Positions 18,147 to 27,491 of a stretch of DNA of 43,042 nucleotides are shown here, piece by piece (the first letter of the stretch is position 1; every line of letters starts with the position of its first letter). The notes beneath the pieces are model-generated. The model did no database searches, was not told the DNA's origin, and worked only from the letters and a program-made list of their open reading frames with translations. The position numbers were made by a program, and so were the translations under genes. This stretch comes from CAZSRX01 sp964609675 [NCBI: uncultured Bacteroidota bacterium]. GTDB taxonomy: Bacteria; CLD3; SB21. The stretch covers positions 1 through 43,042 of the forward strand of contig CAZSRX010000033.1 of NCBI GenBank assembly GCA_964609675.1, given 5' to 3'.

Positions 18147-18845
18147 CTAATATCCGGAACAGAACTGAAAATGCATGGGATCCCGCAGCCGGCCCGGCCA
18201 GTCGCCGCCCCAGATAAAACCGTGCGCGATGAATACATCCACGACCGGTTCGGGCATATCGCCGTTCGTGCCCTGCGTGTTGGATTCCGCGTTAAGGTCC
18301 ACCGCAATACCCCAACTGTGCGGCGATACTTTACCGGAATGCCGCTGGGTGGTAAATTCATAGCAACAACTGAAACTTTTAATCTCGGTCGCTAACCCTT
18401 TATCGTAAAGTTCTTCAAAAACGGCCTGAAACACCTCGGTCAATTTGGTATGACAGCGGATCCGGCTGATTTTCTTATTCGGATACCAGGAGAGCGGAAT
18501 TTCAAACGGTAGTTCGCAGAATCCGATCATATCCGATTCCCACTTCCAGTAAACCGTACCATCCTCGCGGATGTAGTCGTAGATGCAGCCGAATTCATGG
18601 ATAATCTCGTCCAGCCCGTGCGGGGTTTGTATCCGTGTTTCGCCGGCCGCCGGGGAAACATCCAGCGGTTTGCCGGTCAGTTCCATATACGAGGGAATGA
18701 TGATATGCTGATTGGAGCGGATGGATTTCGGGTCCAGTATACCGTTGTACTGCGCCAACTGCCTCATGAGACGGCCATCCCCGTAAAACGCCTCCGCAAT
18801 GCGGTCCAGTGAATCATCGTTCTGTATGACATAACTATAGGACAT
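18147..18845 (-). CDS. LysM plus M15-type D,D- or L,D-peptidase
   Basis: The 232-residue protein has an N-terminal LysM peptidoglycan-binding motif (residues ~3-51). Its C-terminal M15/VanY-like zinc peptidase domain shows ligands His176 and Asp183 in SPHSWGIAVD, and His225 in MHFQF. Such enzymes cut peptide cross-links of peptidoglycan and are frequent as endolysins or cell-wall enzymes. There is no signal peptide, so export would need a holin-like or other route, or it may be used in lysis. It starts 23 bp after the receiver-like gene at 18869 and is probably in one operon with it. A strong terminator lies 250 bp downstream. Confidence 0.85.
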   Translation of the reverse strand: MSYSYVIQNDDSLDRIAEAFYGDGRLMRQLAQYNGILDPKSIRSNQHIIIPSYMELTGKPLDVSPAAGETRIQTPHGLDEIIHEFGCIYDYIREDGTVYWKWESDMIGFCELPFEIPLSWYPNKKISRIRCHTKLTEVFQAVFEELYDKGLATEIKSFSCCYEFTTQRHSGKVSPHSWGIAVDLNAESNTQGTNGDMPEPVVDVFIAHGFIWGGDWPGRLRDPMHFQFCSGY

Positions 18846-18868
18846 ATGCCAGCTGCACCCTTAAAGAA

Positions 18869-19360
18869 TTAATTACACGTACCTGAATCCGGACACCGCT
18901 GGGCCGGCGTGCTCCGTGCATAATTTTTAACGGCTACACTCCGTTGCGCGAGCGCGCGGATTATGGAATACAACCTTTCCGTTTTCAGCGGCTTTATAAG
19001 CAACAAGTGCGGCAGCACGGGCAGCGCGCTTCGTTCCTTGTTGTCCAGGGTACGGGCGGCCGTCATCAGCAGCGGTACGTCGGGATGCAAGGCGCGGATA
19101 TGATTCAACACCGTTTGGGCCATATCCCTTTCCATATCATAATCCACAACAATCAGGTCGGCTTTCAGCAGACGCAGATTGGATTCCGCGCTATCCGCGC
19201 CGCACGAGAACAGGCAGGAATAATCATTCATATACAACACCCGGTTCAGCGCGCAAACCAGATGCGGATCGCTGCTGATAATATGGGCCGTCCGGTAATG
19301 ACCTCCCGCAAGAACCGGAGCGAATTCCTTTGGTTCCGAATCGTTGACAGTTGGTCTCAT
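18869..19360 (-). CDS. Receiver-like (REC) domain protein
   Basis: The 163-residue protein carries one receiver-like domain (~24-140): AHIISSDP, the strand LIVVDYD with Asp73 in the acceptor position, and LLIKPLK supplying the conserved Lys-Pro. No output domain is seen, so it would act as a single-domain regulator. AGGAG precedes the ATG. It is followed at 23 bp by the LysM-M15 gene and is transcribed away from the ECF sigma gene across a 100-bp gap. Confidence 0.75.
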   Translation of the reverse strand: MRPTVNDSEPKEFAPVLAGGHYRTAHIISSDPHLVCALNRVLYMNDYSCLFSCGADSAESNLRLLKADLIVVDYDMERDMAQTVLNHIRALHPDVPLLMTAARTLDNKERSALPVLPHLLLIKPLKTERLYSIIRALAQRSVAVKNYARSTPAQRCPDSGTCN

Positions 19361-19460
19361 TAGTAACTCCTGTTGTATTTGTATTTTATTTTAATTATAT
19401 TGACCCTGCAAATTGACACACAACCTATACTAACGAATCTAAATTTTTTTTAAACATTTT

Positions 19461-20174
19461 ATGGACCAGCCGGTCAATCATGCGGATATTGAAAAGCAAA
19501 TCGGGTTTCCTCTTGACCGGGAAGATAAGCTGAATCAGTTGTTTTTATCGTGGCTGGATGAAAAGAAAAACAACCAACTGGATAAACTTCAGATATGGGC
19601 CTATCACTGGATACGAAGGTATTTTTTTAAAAAATTTATATCCTTTGAAATCCGTTCCGAAACCGATACGGAAGCCCTCATCAGCAGCGCTTTTACAAAA
19701 TTTAGCGCCAGCCTTTGTACGCTCAGACGCGGGCACCGTTTACAGCCCTGGGTCAATCTGATTTGTAAATGCGTCCTCCTGGATTTTTTCAAAAAAGACG
19801 ACAACCGCTGCTCATTCCAGCCGGTGGAGGAGGTCGATATTGAGTATAGTTTTATCGACGACCTGATTGCTGAGATTGACAGCCGCGAAACCATCGATCG
19901 TGTGTTCAAGGAACTTAACGGCATGTTGTCTGAAGAACAGATGAAAATCCTCCAATTAAAAATCATCGACCAGAAAAATAACCGGCAGATTGCCGAAATT
20001 ATGGGTTGCGATGCCAAAACCGTTGCGCGGAACTCATTTTACATATTCCGAAAAATGCGCAACTCAAAAAATATCATCCATTTATTAAATGAACGCTTAG
20101 ACGGTCAGCCGGTAAGACAAAATGATTCTGTAAAAAAATTATTTATATTCGTTAGTATTCTCATGATGGGATAA
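19461..20174 (+). CDS. ECF-like sigma factor
   Basis: The 237-residue protein looks like a sigma-70 family ECF factor. A divergent region 2 lies at ~40-120. Region 4 lies at ~155-200: LSEEQMKILQLKI followed by the helix-turn-helix RQIAEIMGCDAKTVARN. An unusual hydrophobic tail (LFIFVSILMMG) ends the protein. The next gene, 25 bp downstream, encodes a zinc-type membrane anti-sigma factor, which supports the assignment. The target regulon is unknown; the divergent TPR-CHAT gene is a candidate. Confidence 0.85.
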   Translation: MDQPVNHADIEKQIGFPLDREDKLNQLFLSWLDEKKNNQLDKLQIWAYHWIRRYFFKKFISFEIRSETDTEALISSAFTKFSASLCTLRRGHRLQPWVNLICKCVLLDFFKKDDNRCSFQPVEEVDIEYSFIDDLIAEIDSRETIDRVFKELNGMLSEEQMKILQLKIIDQKNNRQIAEIMGCDAKTVARNSFYIFRKMRNSKNIIHLLNERLDGQPVRQNDSVKKLFIFVSILMMG

Positions 20175-20199
20175 GAGGATTTAGCCAAAGGAAAATGCT

Positions 20200-20838
20200 A
20201 TGAATGACAACGGACATATATCACAGGATGCGTTGCTGAATTACACACTCAGGGAGGAGTTTGGCGCGGATGCGGCATTCATTAAAGAAACCGAAAGCCA
20301 TTTGAATACGTGTGAATTATGCCGCCAAAAATATCGGATTTTTCTTGAACGCTACCAGCAACTTCGGAATTTACCAAAATCCGAAACGCACATCGGCCAG
20401 CTGACGCAAAAAGCGGCAACCAAAACAACTCAGGTGTATAGCCTGCCGTGGTATGTGAAAGCGGCGGCAGGAATCATCTTTTGTTTACTGATTTACAGCG
20501 CAGCGGCCTGGTGGATGAATTACCGATTCGATCATGGCGATGCTGGGCTGGCGGCCTTGCAGAAAGATTACGAGTACGCGCTGGAACCCGACCATTACCG
20601 CGGCGGCGGATACAGGGAGCGGCCGGACATCACCGATTTCAAACACGCCGTGCGCCTGCTGTTTGATGCCAAGAAGACGGACTTTGGCCTGTTTCCCGGT
20701 TATGACGCCGAAAAAATTTCACAGGCGGAGTCCCTATTAGATTCGGCCCTCGCCAAAACGGATGATGATATTCTGATAAAAAAGATTGGCGAATATAAAA
20801 ACAAAACAGCTTTGATGAAGAAGGAAATTAAGAAGTAA
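20200..20838 (+). CDS. Membrane anti-sigma factor (ZAS type)
   Basis: The 212-residue protein begins with a cytoplasmic zinc-binding anti-sigma motif, His34-x3-Cys38-x2-Cys41 (SHLNTCELC). It has one transmembrane helix (~88-106, AAAGIIFCLLIYSAAAWW) and a ~105-residue helical external domain. ZAS proteins sequester their partner sigma factor, here the gene 25 bp upstream, until a signal triggers proteolysis or a conformational change. The external domain has no motif I know. A bidirectional terminator follows. Confidence 0.85.
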   Translation: MNDNGHISQDALLNYTLREEFGADAAFIKETESHLNTCELCRQKYRIFLERYQQLRNLPKSETHIGQLTQKAATKTTQVYSLPWYVKAAAGIIFCLLIYSAAAWWMNYRFDHGDAGLAALQKDYEYALEPDHYRGGGYRERPDITDFKHAVRLLFDAKKTDFGLFPGYDAEKISQAESLLDSALAKTDDDILIKKIGEYKNKTALMKKEIKK

Positions 20839-20854
20839 TCGTTTTATGGACACG

Positions 20855-20887
20855 AAAAAAACGCCGTCAATCTGACGGCGTTTTTTT
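20855..20887. terminator. Bidirectional terminator between converging genes
   Basis: A perfect stem (ACGCCGTCA at 20861-20869 with TGACGGCGT at 20873-20881, loop ATC) is flanked by A7 on the left and T7 or more on the right. It serves the anti-sigma gene on the plus strand and the gene at 20903-21382 on the minus strand. Confidence 0.92.
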
Positions 20888-20902
20888 TGATCGGTCGGAT
20901 TG

Positions 20903-21382
20903 TTATATCATATCAACAACTTTAAGACGTCCGTTCATAAGCTTTATTTCGCAGGTAACGCCTTCAATATTCCCGTTCCAGTACTCCGTATCAGGCGCGT
21001 TGGGCGGGGGCGATTGTTTAACCATCTTATTGGCGGCCCAGAAAGCATCGCTGCCCTCTTTCATGGCCGCATTGAACAGTTTTATTTCCAGCGCAGAAAT
21101 GATAATCATCGTATTATCTGCGATTTTTCTGTTTACGTTATCGATGCGGCTGTCCTGATAAGCCGAATCCGCCCAGCGCAGGGATATATTACCTTTCTTA
21201 CGCACCTGCACCGCTATCAGGCAATTTACTTCCGGCGACGTGGAATTCCGGTAGGTGTGCGTAATATCCACCAGCGCGTTTTCAATTCTCAAAATAAGAC
21301 CAGGCTGTACTTCCGTCCTCAGAGCGCCTATACCTTCCGGAGGCGGCGGCGGGATGTCAATCGAATTGTTCACATTACCCAT
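20903..21382 (-). CDS. Unknown protein in the sigma/CHAT locus
   Basis: I do not recognise this 159-residue protein. There is no signal peptide or membrane helix, so it is probably cytoplasmic. Near the N-terminus a Pro stretch (IPPPPPEG) precedes a predicted beta-rich region (LILRIENALVDITHTY, CLIAVQVRKKG). The C-terminus ends in a hydrophobic beta pair (VTCEIKLMNGRLKVVDMI). AAGGAG places the start at ATG 21380-21382 rather than a TTG six bases upstream. It is divergent from the TPR-CHAT gene with a 100-bp shared upstream region and converges on the sigma/anti-sigma operon. This suggests a role as substrate, inhibitor or sensor, which is speculation. Confidence 0.7.
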   Translation of the reverse strand: MGNVNNSIDIPPPPPEGIGALRTEVQPGLILRIENALVDITHTYRNSTSPEVNCLIAVQVRKKGNISLRWADSAYQDSRIDNVNRKIADNTMIIISALEIKLFNAAMKEGSDAFWAANKMVKQSPPPNAPDTEYWNGNIEGVTCEIKLMNGRLKVVDMI

Positions 21383-21482
21383 AAACAATCTCCTTAGATT
21401 TTAATAAATGGTTAAGAGAAATATATGATTTCTCAGTTTTTTTTATAGATTAACGAAAATATACATTTTTGTTACAACCGCT

Positions 21483-24023
21483 ATGAATCAATTATCATTT
21501 CTTTTTCTTTTCCTGACCAGCATCCATACCCTGGGTTTTTCAATTAATAATACTGAAAAACCAACATATTTTGATAACTTTAGTAAAACTGAAAAACATC
21601 TTGATTCGCTCCTTTCCGTTTCCAGCGGTAAAAAGGATTCTAACCGCATCGCCGAGCAGTATTACCTGATGGCCATAAAACTTCAACATTTAAACGATTT
21701 TATGAATGCCGTGCGCCTGGTCCGAAAGGCCGGTCATATATATCAAAAAACCAACAACGGTTATATGGCTTTCTATGCATCTACCGTCGAAAATAACTTC
21801 TTACGGCGTTCCAACCGTTTGTTTGAATCCCTGAAAGCTATTCATGAGGCCTTTATCCTCGCAGAAAAATATAGTATAAGAGAAAAATACCCCTCGGCTT
21901 ATTATTTTGCCTTTATTCAGTCTGCCAACACTAAAATTGGATTATTTGAATATGACCAGGCCCTTGAAGATCTCCACACGGCTTACCGTTATTTTGTCAC
22001 TTCGCCGATGTATCATCAGACCGTATTGATTTATCTTCTGAAAAGCGAGATTTTCCAGGCCACCGGCAACGTCTTTTTATCAAAAACCTTTGCGGATAGC
22101 GCCATAACTACCGGCGCCAAAATTAAAAACCAGTTAATCCGAAACGACCGGATATATGCGGGTTACAGCCAATTAGCGGAATTGGCGCTTCAAAACAATG
22201 ATGTCTCAGAGGCCATTAAACTGTACATTATTTCATATCAGTATAAAAAATTTTTTCCGGGAATGGCCGATATATTACTTTGCCAGCTCGGCGATGCTTA
22301 TATATTAAATAATAATTATGAGAAAGCGGAACAATCGTTTAAAGACGCTCTGAAATATTCCTCATTAAACTGGAATGTTTTTTCAGGGATGGCCCAGGTG
22401 GCCGAAGTCAGGGGTGATACGCTTACGGCCCGTCGCTACCACGATAAGGCCATCGAACTCGCCGAGCGGTGGTCCTCGTATCAGCAGGGTGTCGCCATGG
22501 CATCGTTTATTGAACAGGTGCATCCGGTTTATAAGAAAGCGGCCCGGTTTTACGCGAGGCAGGGCGAACATGAACGCGCGTGGAAAACCGTTGAAATGGT
22601 CAAAGCGCGGTATCTTTCCTACCTCACCGAACAAGGAACCCTCCGCACTCAAAAAAACATTCCATCGGTTTTTATCGACAGCCTGGCCTATACCGAACGC
22701 CGGATTAACTTGTGGTATCAGGATTATATCTCCGGCCGGCAGAAAACGGAAAGGCATTTTGAAATATATAATCTGGAATCGGAAAAAGACCGCTATCTGG
22801 ATTCCATCAGGAAGCAACTGCCCGATTATTATCATCTCAGGAAACCCGGAATTGCCGCTATCAGCGATTTATTGGATCAAACCGCCGGCCGTTACCAGAT
22901 TCTGGAATACGCGCTGCTGAAAGATTCTCTGATTGGCATTGTCATCAAAGACGGACAGATTCTTTCCAGGGTCGCGGCGTCAGATTATCATGAACTGAAG
23001 GATCGCATAACCCGGGTTGTTGCCTCGCAAGCGCCTAAGCCGGATGATTTGCGTCAGTTATACCGGCAGGTTTTTGAACCGTTTGAGCCGATGCTGGACG
23101 CCGGAAGGGAACTCGTCATCATACCGGATGACGCGCTGTTTTACCTGCCGTTTGAAATGTTGCTCTGTACGAATAATCCGGACAGTTGTAATAATTATCT
23201 GTTAAAGAAATATCCTGTAACCTACGCGATCTCGGCCACGGCGTTTCTTAAGCAATGCGCGATGATTTCTCCAGCGCCCCGGAATTATCTGGGTCTGGCG
23301 TCGTCCGATTTTATCAACCAGGAACCGCTGCCGTATGCCATCCAACAAACCAAATCGGCCGCAGCGGTGTTTTCAGAAGCGGATATCCATACGGACCAGC
23401 GTCGGCATAAGGCGCGACTGCTATCCGATGGCGGGCAGTATAAAATCATTGATATAGCTACGCATGTTAGGATAACTGACGCCGAACCGATGTGCAGCCG
23501 TATTCTTTTCTATGACACACCCGATTCAACCGGATTCGAGCGTATGACCGATACGAATCAAAATCTATATGCCTATGAATTCTTTCAACAATCGCTGCCG
23601 GCGGATTTGATGGTGCTAAGCGGTTGCGAAAGCGGCCGGGGGCGGCTGTCTTCGGGCGAAGGTTTTATCGGATTCTATCACGCGCTGACCTACGCCGGCA
23701 CGGCCAGCGCCGTGCTTTCCCTGTGGCCTGCGGACGATCAATCCACCTGTGAACTGATGCGTTTATTTTACCGGCGGCTGGAACAGGGCGAATCCCGCAC
23801 CCGGGCTCTGCAACAGGCAAAAATCGATTTTCTGGAAACCGCTCCGGAACTGAAACGATCGCCGCATTACTGGGCCGCCTTTACGCTATGGGGTAATCCG
23901 GACAAAATGTTTTTAAGTAAAAATTATACTACTTTCTATCTTGCCGCTTCCCTTGCCGCTCTGTTAATAATTTCTCTTATTCTAAGTTTTGTAAAAAAAC
24001 ATTCTGCACGCCATCAATCCTGA
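21483..24023 (+). CDS. Membrane-anchored TPR-CHAT protease
   Basis: The 846-residue protein starts with a hydrophobic export signal or anchor (LSFLFLFLTSIHTLGF). Residues ~40-400 are helical TPR-like repeats. The C-terminal CHAT (caspase-HetF) domain covers ~470-810. The likely catalytic pair is His661 (IATH) and Cys715 (LSGCESGRG), followed by the typical GEGFIGFYHALTYAG and LWPADD segments and HYWAAFTLWGNP. A final helix (~818-838, FYLAASLAALLIISLILSF) with basic residues after it anchors the protein, so the CHAT domain would lie outside the cytoplasm. CHAT proteins are caspase-like proteases in signalling and conflict systems. No Shine-Dalgarno sequence is visible. Confidence 0.92.
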   Translation: MNQLSFLFLFLTSIHTLGFSINNTEKPTYFDNFSKTEKHLDSLLSVSSGKKDSNRIAEQYYLMAIKLQHLNDFMNAVRLVRKAGHIYQKTNNGYMAFYASTVENNFLRRSNRLFESLKAIHEAFILAEKYSIREKYPSAYYFAFIQSANTKIGLFEYDQALEDLHTAYRYFVTSPMYHQTVLIYLLKSEIFQATGNVFLSKTFADSAITTGAKIKNQLIRNDRIYAGYSQLAELALQNNDVSEAIKLYIISYQYKKFFPGMADILLCQLGDAYILNNNYEKAEQSFKDALKYSSLNWNVFSGMAQVAEVRGDTLTARRYHDKAIELAERWSSYQQGVAMASFIEQVHPVYKKAARFYARQGEHERAWKTVEMVKARYLSYLTEQGTLRTQKNIPSVFIDSLAYTERRINLWYQDYISGRQKTERHFEIYNLESEKDRYLDSIRKQLPDYYHLRKPGIAAISDLLDQTAGRYQILEYALLKDSLIGIVIKDGQILSRVAASDYHELKDRITRVVASQAPKPDDLRQLYRQVFEPFEPMLDAGRELVIIPDDALFYLPFEMLLCTNNPDSCNNYLLKKYPVTYAISATAFLKQCAMISPAPRNYLGLASSDFINQEPLPYAIQQTKSAAAVFSEADIHTDQRRHKARLLSDGGQYKIIDIATHVRITDAEPMCSRILFYDTPDSTGFERMTDTNQNLYAYEFFQQSLPADLMVLSGCESGRGRLSSGEGFIGFYHALTYAGTASAVLSLWPADDQSTCELMRLFYRRLEQGESRTRALQQAKIDFLETAPELKRSPHYWAAFTLWGNPDKMFLSKNYTTFYLAASLAALLIISLILSFVKKHSARHQS

Positions 24024-24132
24024 AAAAATGCCTCGCAGCAACTCGGGAAATTTTGCTAATAAGTTTTTAATCTTGATAATGAATTAAAATATATCTATAC
24101 TTTTAAATATTTTAGATTTAAATATTTAAGGC

Positions 24133-24960
24133 ATGAAAAAGAATAAAGACGTATCGGAAAAGTTACAAGCGCTTAAGGAAAGAATCCTCGAAAAGGGCAA
24201 TATTCCCAAACATATCGCCATCATCATGGACGGCAACGGGCGCTGGGCGCAGGAACGCGGCTTACCACGAGTCGCCGGCCACAACCACGGCGTGGAATCG
24301 GTACGCGAGATCGTGGAAGGATGCGGCGAAATCGGCGTGAAGGTGCTCACCCTCTACGCGTTCAGCCAGGAAAACTGGAAACGCCCGGCCTGGGAAGTCT
24401 CTGCCCTGATGAAACTTCTGATGCGTACGATCCACAGCGAGCTTGAAAACCTCAACAAACAAAACGTCCGTCTGACCACTATCGGGCATATTGAGCAATT
24501 GCCGCCGGAAACCATGAAACAGTTGCTGCAGGCGGTTGAAAACACCAAACACAATACCGGCTTTCACCTGAACCTCGCGTTAAGCTATAGTTCCCGAACG
24601 GAAATCCTCGACGCCGTCAAAGCGATTCATCAGGATATCCTCAATAAGAAAATCAAAATGACTGACCTTGATGAAAAACTTTTCGGACGCTATTTGTACA
24701 CAAAAGACCTGCCCGAGCCGGATTTATTAATACGTACCAGCGGTGAATACCGGATCAGCAACTTTCTGCTGTGGCAGATTGCCTATGCCGAGCTATACAT
24801 TACCGAGACCTTCTGGCCGGATTTTCGTAAAGCCCATTTATTTGAGGCCATCCTGAATTACCAAAGCCGTGAACGACGTTTCGGGAAGGTCAGTGAACAG
24901 ATTAAAGAAGAACAGAAACTGTCTTCACCGCGCGTCAATAAAATCAAAAAAAACCGATAA
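24133..24960 (+). CDS. uppS: Isoprenyl transferase (undecaprenyl diphosphate synthase)
   Basis: UppS makes the C55 undecaprenyl-diphosphate carrier used for peptidoglycan and O-antigen synthesis. The 275 residues show IAIIMDGNGRWA with the catalytic Asp33, the HNHGVE segment, SQENWKRP, and the product-site motif LIRTSGEYRISNFLLWQ ending in the conserved WPDF. The protein is a little longer than usual through its basic C-terminal tail. It heads the envelope cluster, 63 bp before bamA. Confidence 0.96.
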   Translation: MKKNKDVSEKLQALKERILEKGNIPKHIAIIMDGNGRWAQERGLPRVAGHNHGVESVREIVEGCGEIGVKVLTLYAFSQENWKRPAWEVSALMKLLMRTIHSELENLNKQNVRLTTIGHIEQLPPETMKQLLQAVENTKHNTGFHLNLALSYSSRTEILDAVKAIHQDILNKKIKMTDLDEKLFGRYLYTKDLPEPDLLIRTSGEYRISNFLLWQIAYAELYITETFWPDFRKAHLFEAILNYQSRERRFGKVSEQIKEEQKLSSPRVNKIKKNR

Positions 24961-25023
24961 ACTTGATTTACATCTAAGCCATCGCACGCATCCATATCAA
25001 CTAAAAAACGGTTAACGAACTTC

Positions 25024-27471
25024 ATGCGCATATTGAAACTTCTTATATCTATAGGCACGCTGTTTTTACCCTTTTTGATGAACGGTACTATCTTTGCTCA
25101 AACAACAACTACCGCTAAGAACGTGATCAAATCCATCAAAGTGGAAGGTAATGTCAAGGCGGATGCGGAACTGATTATTATCGCTACCGGACTCGTTGAA
25201 GAGCAGTCATTTAATATGGATGATATCCAGAAGGCCATCGAAAACCTCTGGAACATGAAAGTGTTTAAGGACATCCAGTTTTACGGCGAACCGGAGGATG
25301 ACGGCGTGGCTATTATCATTCGTGTTTCGGAATACCCGCGCCTGGAATCGCTGGAAATCACCGGCTATGACAAATTGGACGAAAAAGACATCCGCGGTCA
25401 GATTGGTCTGTTCACCAATCAAACGGTCAGTCCCCAGCACATCTCGCGCGCGGCCGAACGCATCCGTCGCATCTATGCCGCCAAAGGGTATCTCAACGCA
25501 AAGGCCGACATTCAGACATATACCTCTTCGGCGGATTCCAATAAGGTACTTGTGAAAATCAAGATTGACGAAGGGGACAAAGTCCAGGTCAAGGCCATCA
25601 CCTTCCATGATAACGTCGCTTTTTCCGACAACATTCTTCGCGAGACCTTTACGGAGACCAAATCCCAGATCGCGTACTATAAATGGCGGAATTCCGGCCG
25701 CGGACACCGGCATCAGGAGTTTGTTTTCGAGGACACCATGGCCGCCGGGGGTTATATGCGCTGGCACAAACGGAGCGAGTTTGACGAAAAGAAATACCGG
25801 GAAGATCTCGGCAAACTCATCACGCATTATAAAACCTACGGCTACCGGGACGCTCAGATCGTGAAGGACACAGTTTATTACGGGCGCAATAACAAGGATT
25901 TGTTCATTGATATCTGGGTGGAAGAGGGCGTCAAGTATTACGTCGGCAATATCAGCTGGACGGGCAACAAGCTGTTCTCAGGGCAGGAACTCAGCGCGGC
26001 GCTGGGCTTTGAGCGCGGCGACGTGTTCAACCAGGAAAAATACGACCGCGCGATGCAGGAAAAAGTCAACGCCCTGTATTATGATCAGGGATACATTTAC
26101 GCCCAGCTGATTCCCGTGGAAAAGCCCGTCGGCAAGGATACGCTGGACATCGAATTCATTGTTACCGAGGGCGGCCCGGTGGACGTGGCGCGGGTGGAAA
26201 TTAAAAACAACACCAAAACCAAGGAACGCGTGATCCGCCGCGAAGTGGTATCGTTCCCCGGAGAAACCTTCAGCCGCGACGCGTTGATCCGTACCCAGCG
26301 CAATCTGATGGTGCTGAACTATTTTGAGAACGTGCTCCCGGACGTCCAACCGGCGGGGGCGGATAAGGTCAACGTGGTCATCACCGTCACGGAAAAGCCC
26401 ACGGATACGGCCAATCTGGCAATCGGCTACAGCGGCCAGGACGGATTTATCGGCTCGGCGGGCGTGGCGTTCAATAATTTCCTCGGCAACGGCCAGCAGG
26501 TCACCCTGAATATGCAGCTTGGCGGCCAGGGCTACCGCGTATTCTCGGTCGGATTTGCCGAACCGTATCTGTTCGGCACACGAACATCGTTCGGTACGTC
26601 GCTGTATTATTCCTACGACGGAGAACGCCGGGCGATGTACCTCGGCTATAAAAGCCGCAGTTACGGCGGCTCGTTCTCGCTGGGCCGGCGTCTGAAGTGG
26701 CCGGACGACTTCTTCCAGACCAGCATCCAGATCGGTTACTCCAACTCGCTGATTAAACCGTATGACATGACCAACGTCAACCCATATTATTCCTACGGGC
26801 CTCAGAAATCCGTTACGCTGACGAATGTCATCCAGCGCGACAGCCGCGATGCCGCTGAATTTCCGCGTACCGGTTCTCTGTATTCGCTGACTTCCGAGAT
26901 TGGCTTCGTCACCGCCGACACCACCGGTTACTATAATCTCGCCCGCGTCCTGCCGAAAGATTTTATGAGCTTCACCTTCCGCGGACAAAACTTCATGTCG
27001 CTTCCGTGGACGCTCGTGTTTTATACCGACATGATGTTCGGCTATACGCGGACGCTCACAGCCAGTTCCAACATCCAGGAAATCCCCCATCTCCAGCGGT
27101 TCTACATGGGCGGCGGCGCTCTGGATATCGGTTCCACGCAATTACGCGGTTACAGCAGCCATTCGGTTGGCCCGCGCCAGAGCGGCTATGCCATCGGCGG
27201 CACGACGCTGTTTAAATATTCAGCCGAAGTCCGACTGCCCGTAATCCCCAGTCCGACTATGTACCTGCTGGTCTTTACCGAAGCCGGCAACGTATTCCGA
27301 TCGCTGGGCACCTCGGACCCGTTTGATGTTAAACGCTCCTGGGGCTACGGCTTCCGCCTGTTCATGCCGATGGTCGGTATCTTCGGCCTTGACGTCGGCT
27401 ACGGCATTGACAAAAAATCCAAAGTGACCGGATATCCCAAATATCATTTTCAGCTGGGACAGCAATTTTAA
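25024..27471 (+). CDS. bamA: Outer membrane protein assembly factor BamA
   Basis: BamA is the essential Omp85 insertase for beta-barrel outer-membrane proteins. The 815-residue protein has a signal peptide (~1-26, ending IFAQ). POTRA repeats follow, beginning IKSIKVEGNVKADAEL. A C-terminal barrel of about 370 residues contains the conserved loop-6 motif LRGY (in TQLRGYSSHS) and ends in the outer-membrane signature HFQLGQQF. The POTRA region contains an insertion (AYYKWRNSGRGH region) seen in some FCB proteins. It lies between uppS and the skp genes, the usual FCB order. Confidence 0.95.
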   Translation: MRILKLLISIGTLFLPFLMNGTIFAQTTTTAKNVIKSIKVEGNVKADAELIIIATGLVEEQSFNMDDIQKAIENLWNMKVFKDIQFYGEPEDDGVAIIIRVSEYPRLESLEITGYDKLDEKDIRGQIGLFTNQTVSPQHISRAAERIRRIYAAKGYLNAKADIQTYTSSADSNKVLVKIKIDEGDKVQVKAITFHDNVAFSDNILRETFTETKSQIAYYKWRNSGRGHRHQEFVFEDTMAAGGYMRWHKRSEFDEKKYREDLGKLITHYKTYGYRDAQIVKDTVYYGRNNKDLFIDIWVEEGVKYYVGNISWTGNKLFSGQELSAALGFERGDVFNQEKYDRAMQEKVNALYYDQGYIYAQLIPVEKPVGKDTLDIEFIVTEGGPVDVARVEIKNNTKTKERVIRREVVSFPGETFSRDALIRTQRNLMVLNYFENVLPDVQPAGADKVNVVITVTEKPTDTANLAIGYSGQDGFIGSAGVAFNNFLGNGQQVTLNMQLGGQGYRVFSVGFAEPYLFGTRTSFGTSLYYSYDGERRAMYLGYKSRSYGGSFSLGRRLKWPDDFFQTSIQIGYSNSLIKPYDMTNVNPYYSYGPQKSVTLTNVIQRDSRDAAEFPRTGSLYSLTSEIGFVTADTTGYYNLARVLPKDFMSFTFRGQNFMSLPWTLVFYTDMMFGYTRTLTASSNIQEIPHLQRFYMGGGALDIGSTQLRGYSSHSVGPRQSGYAIGGTTLFKYSAEVRLPVIPSPTMYLLVFTEAGNVFRSLGTSDPFDVKRSWGYGFRLFMPMVGIFGLDVGYGIDKKSKVTGYPKYHFQLGQQF

Positions 27472-27491
27472 ATCTTAAGAACGGAATAACC

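Noticed and set aside
25978-27141. 387-codon minus-strand ORF opposite bamA
   Set aside because: The plus-strand frame encodes POTRA and barrel motifs. The antisense frame has no known pattern.
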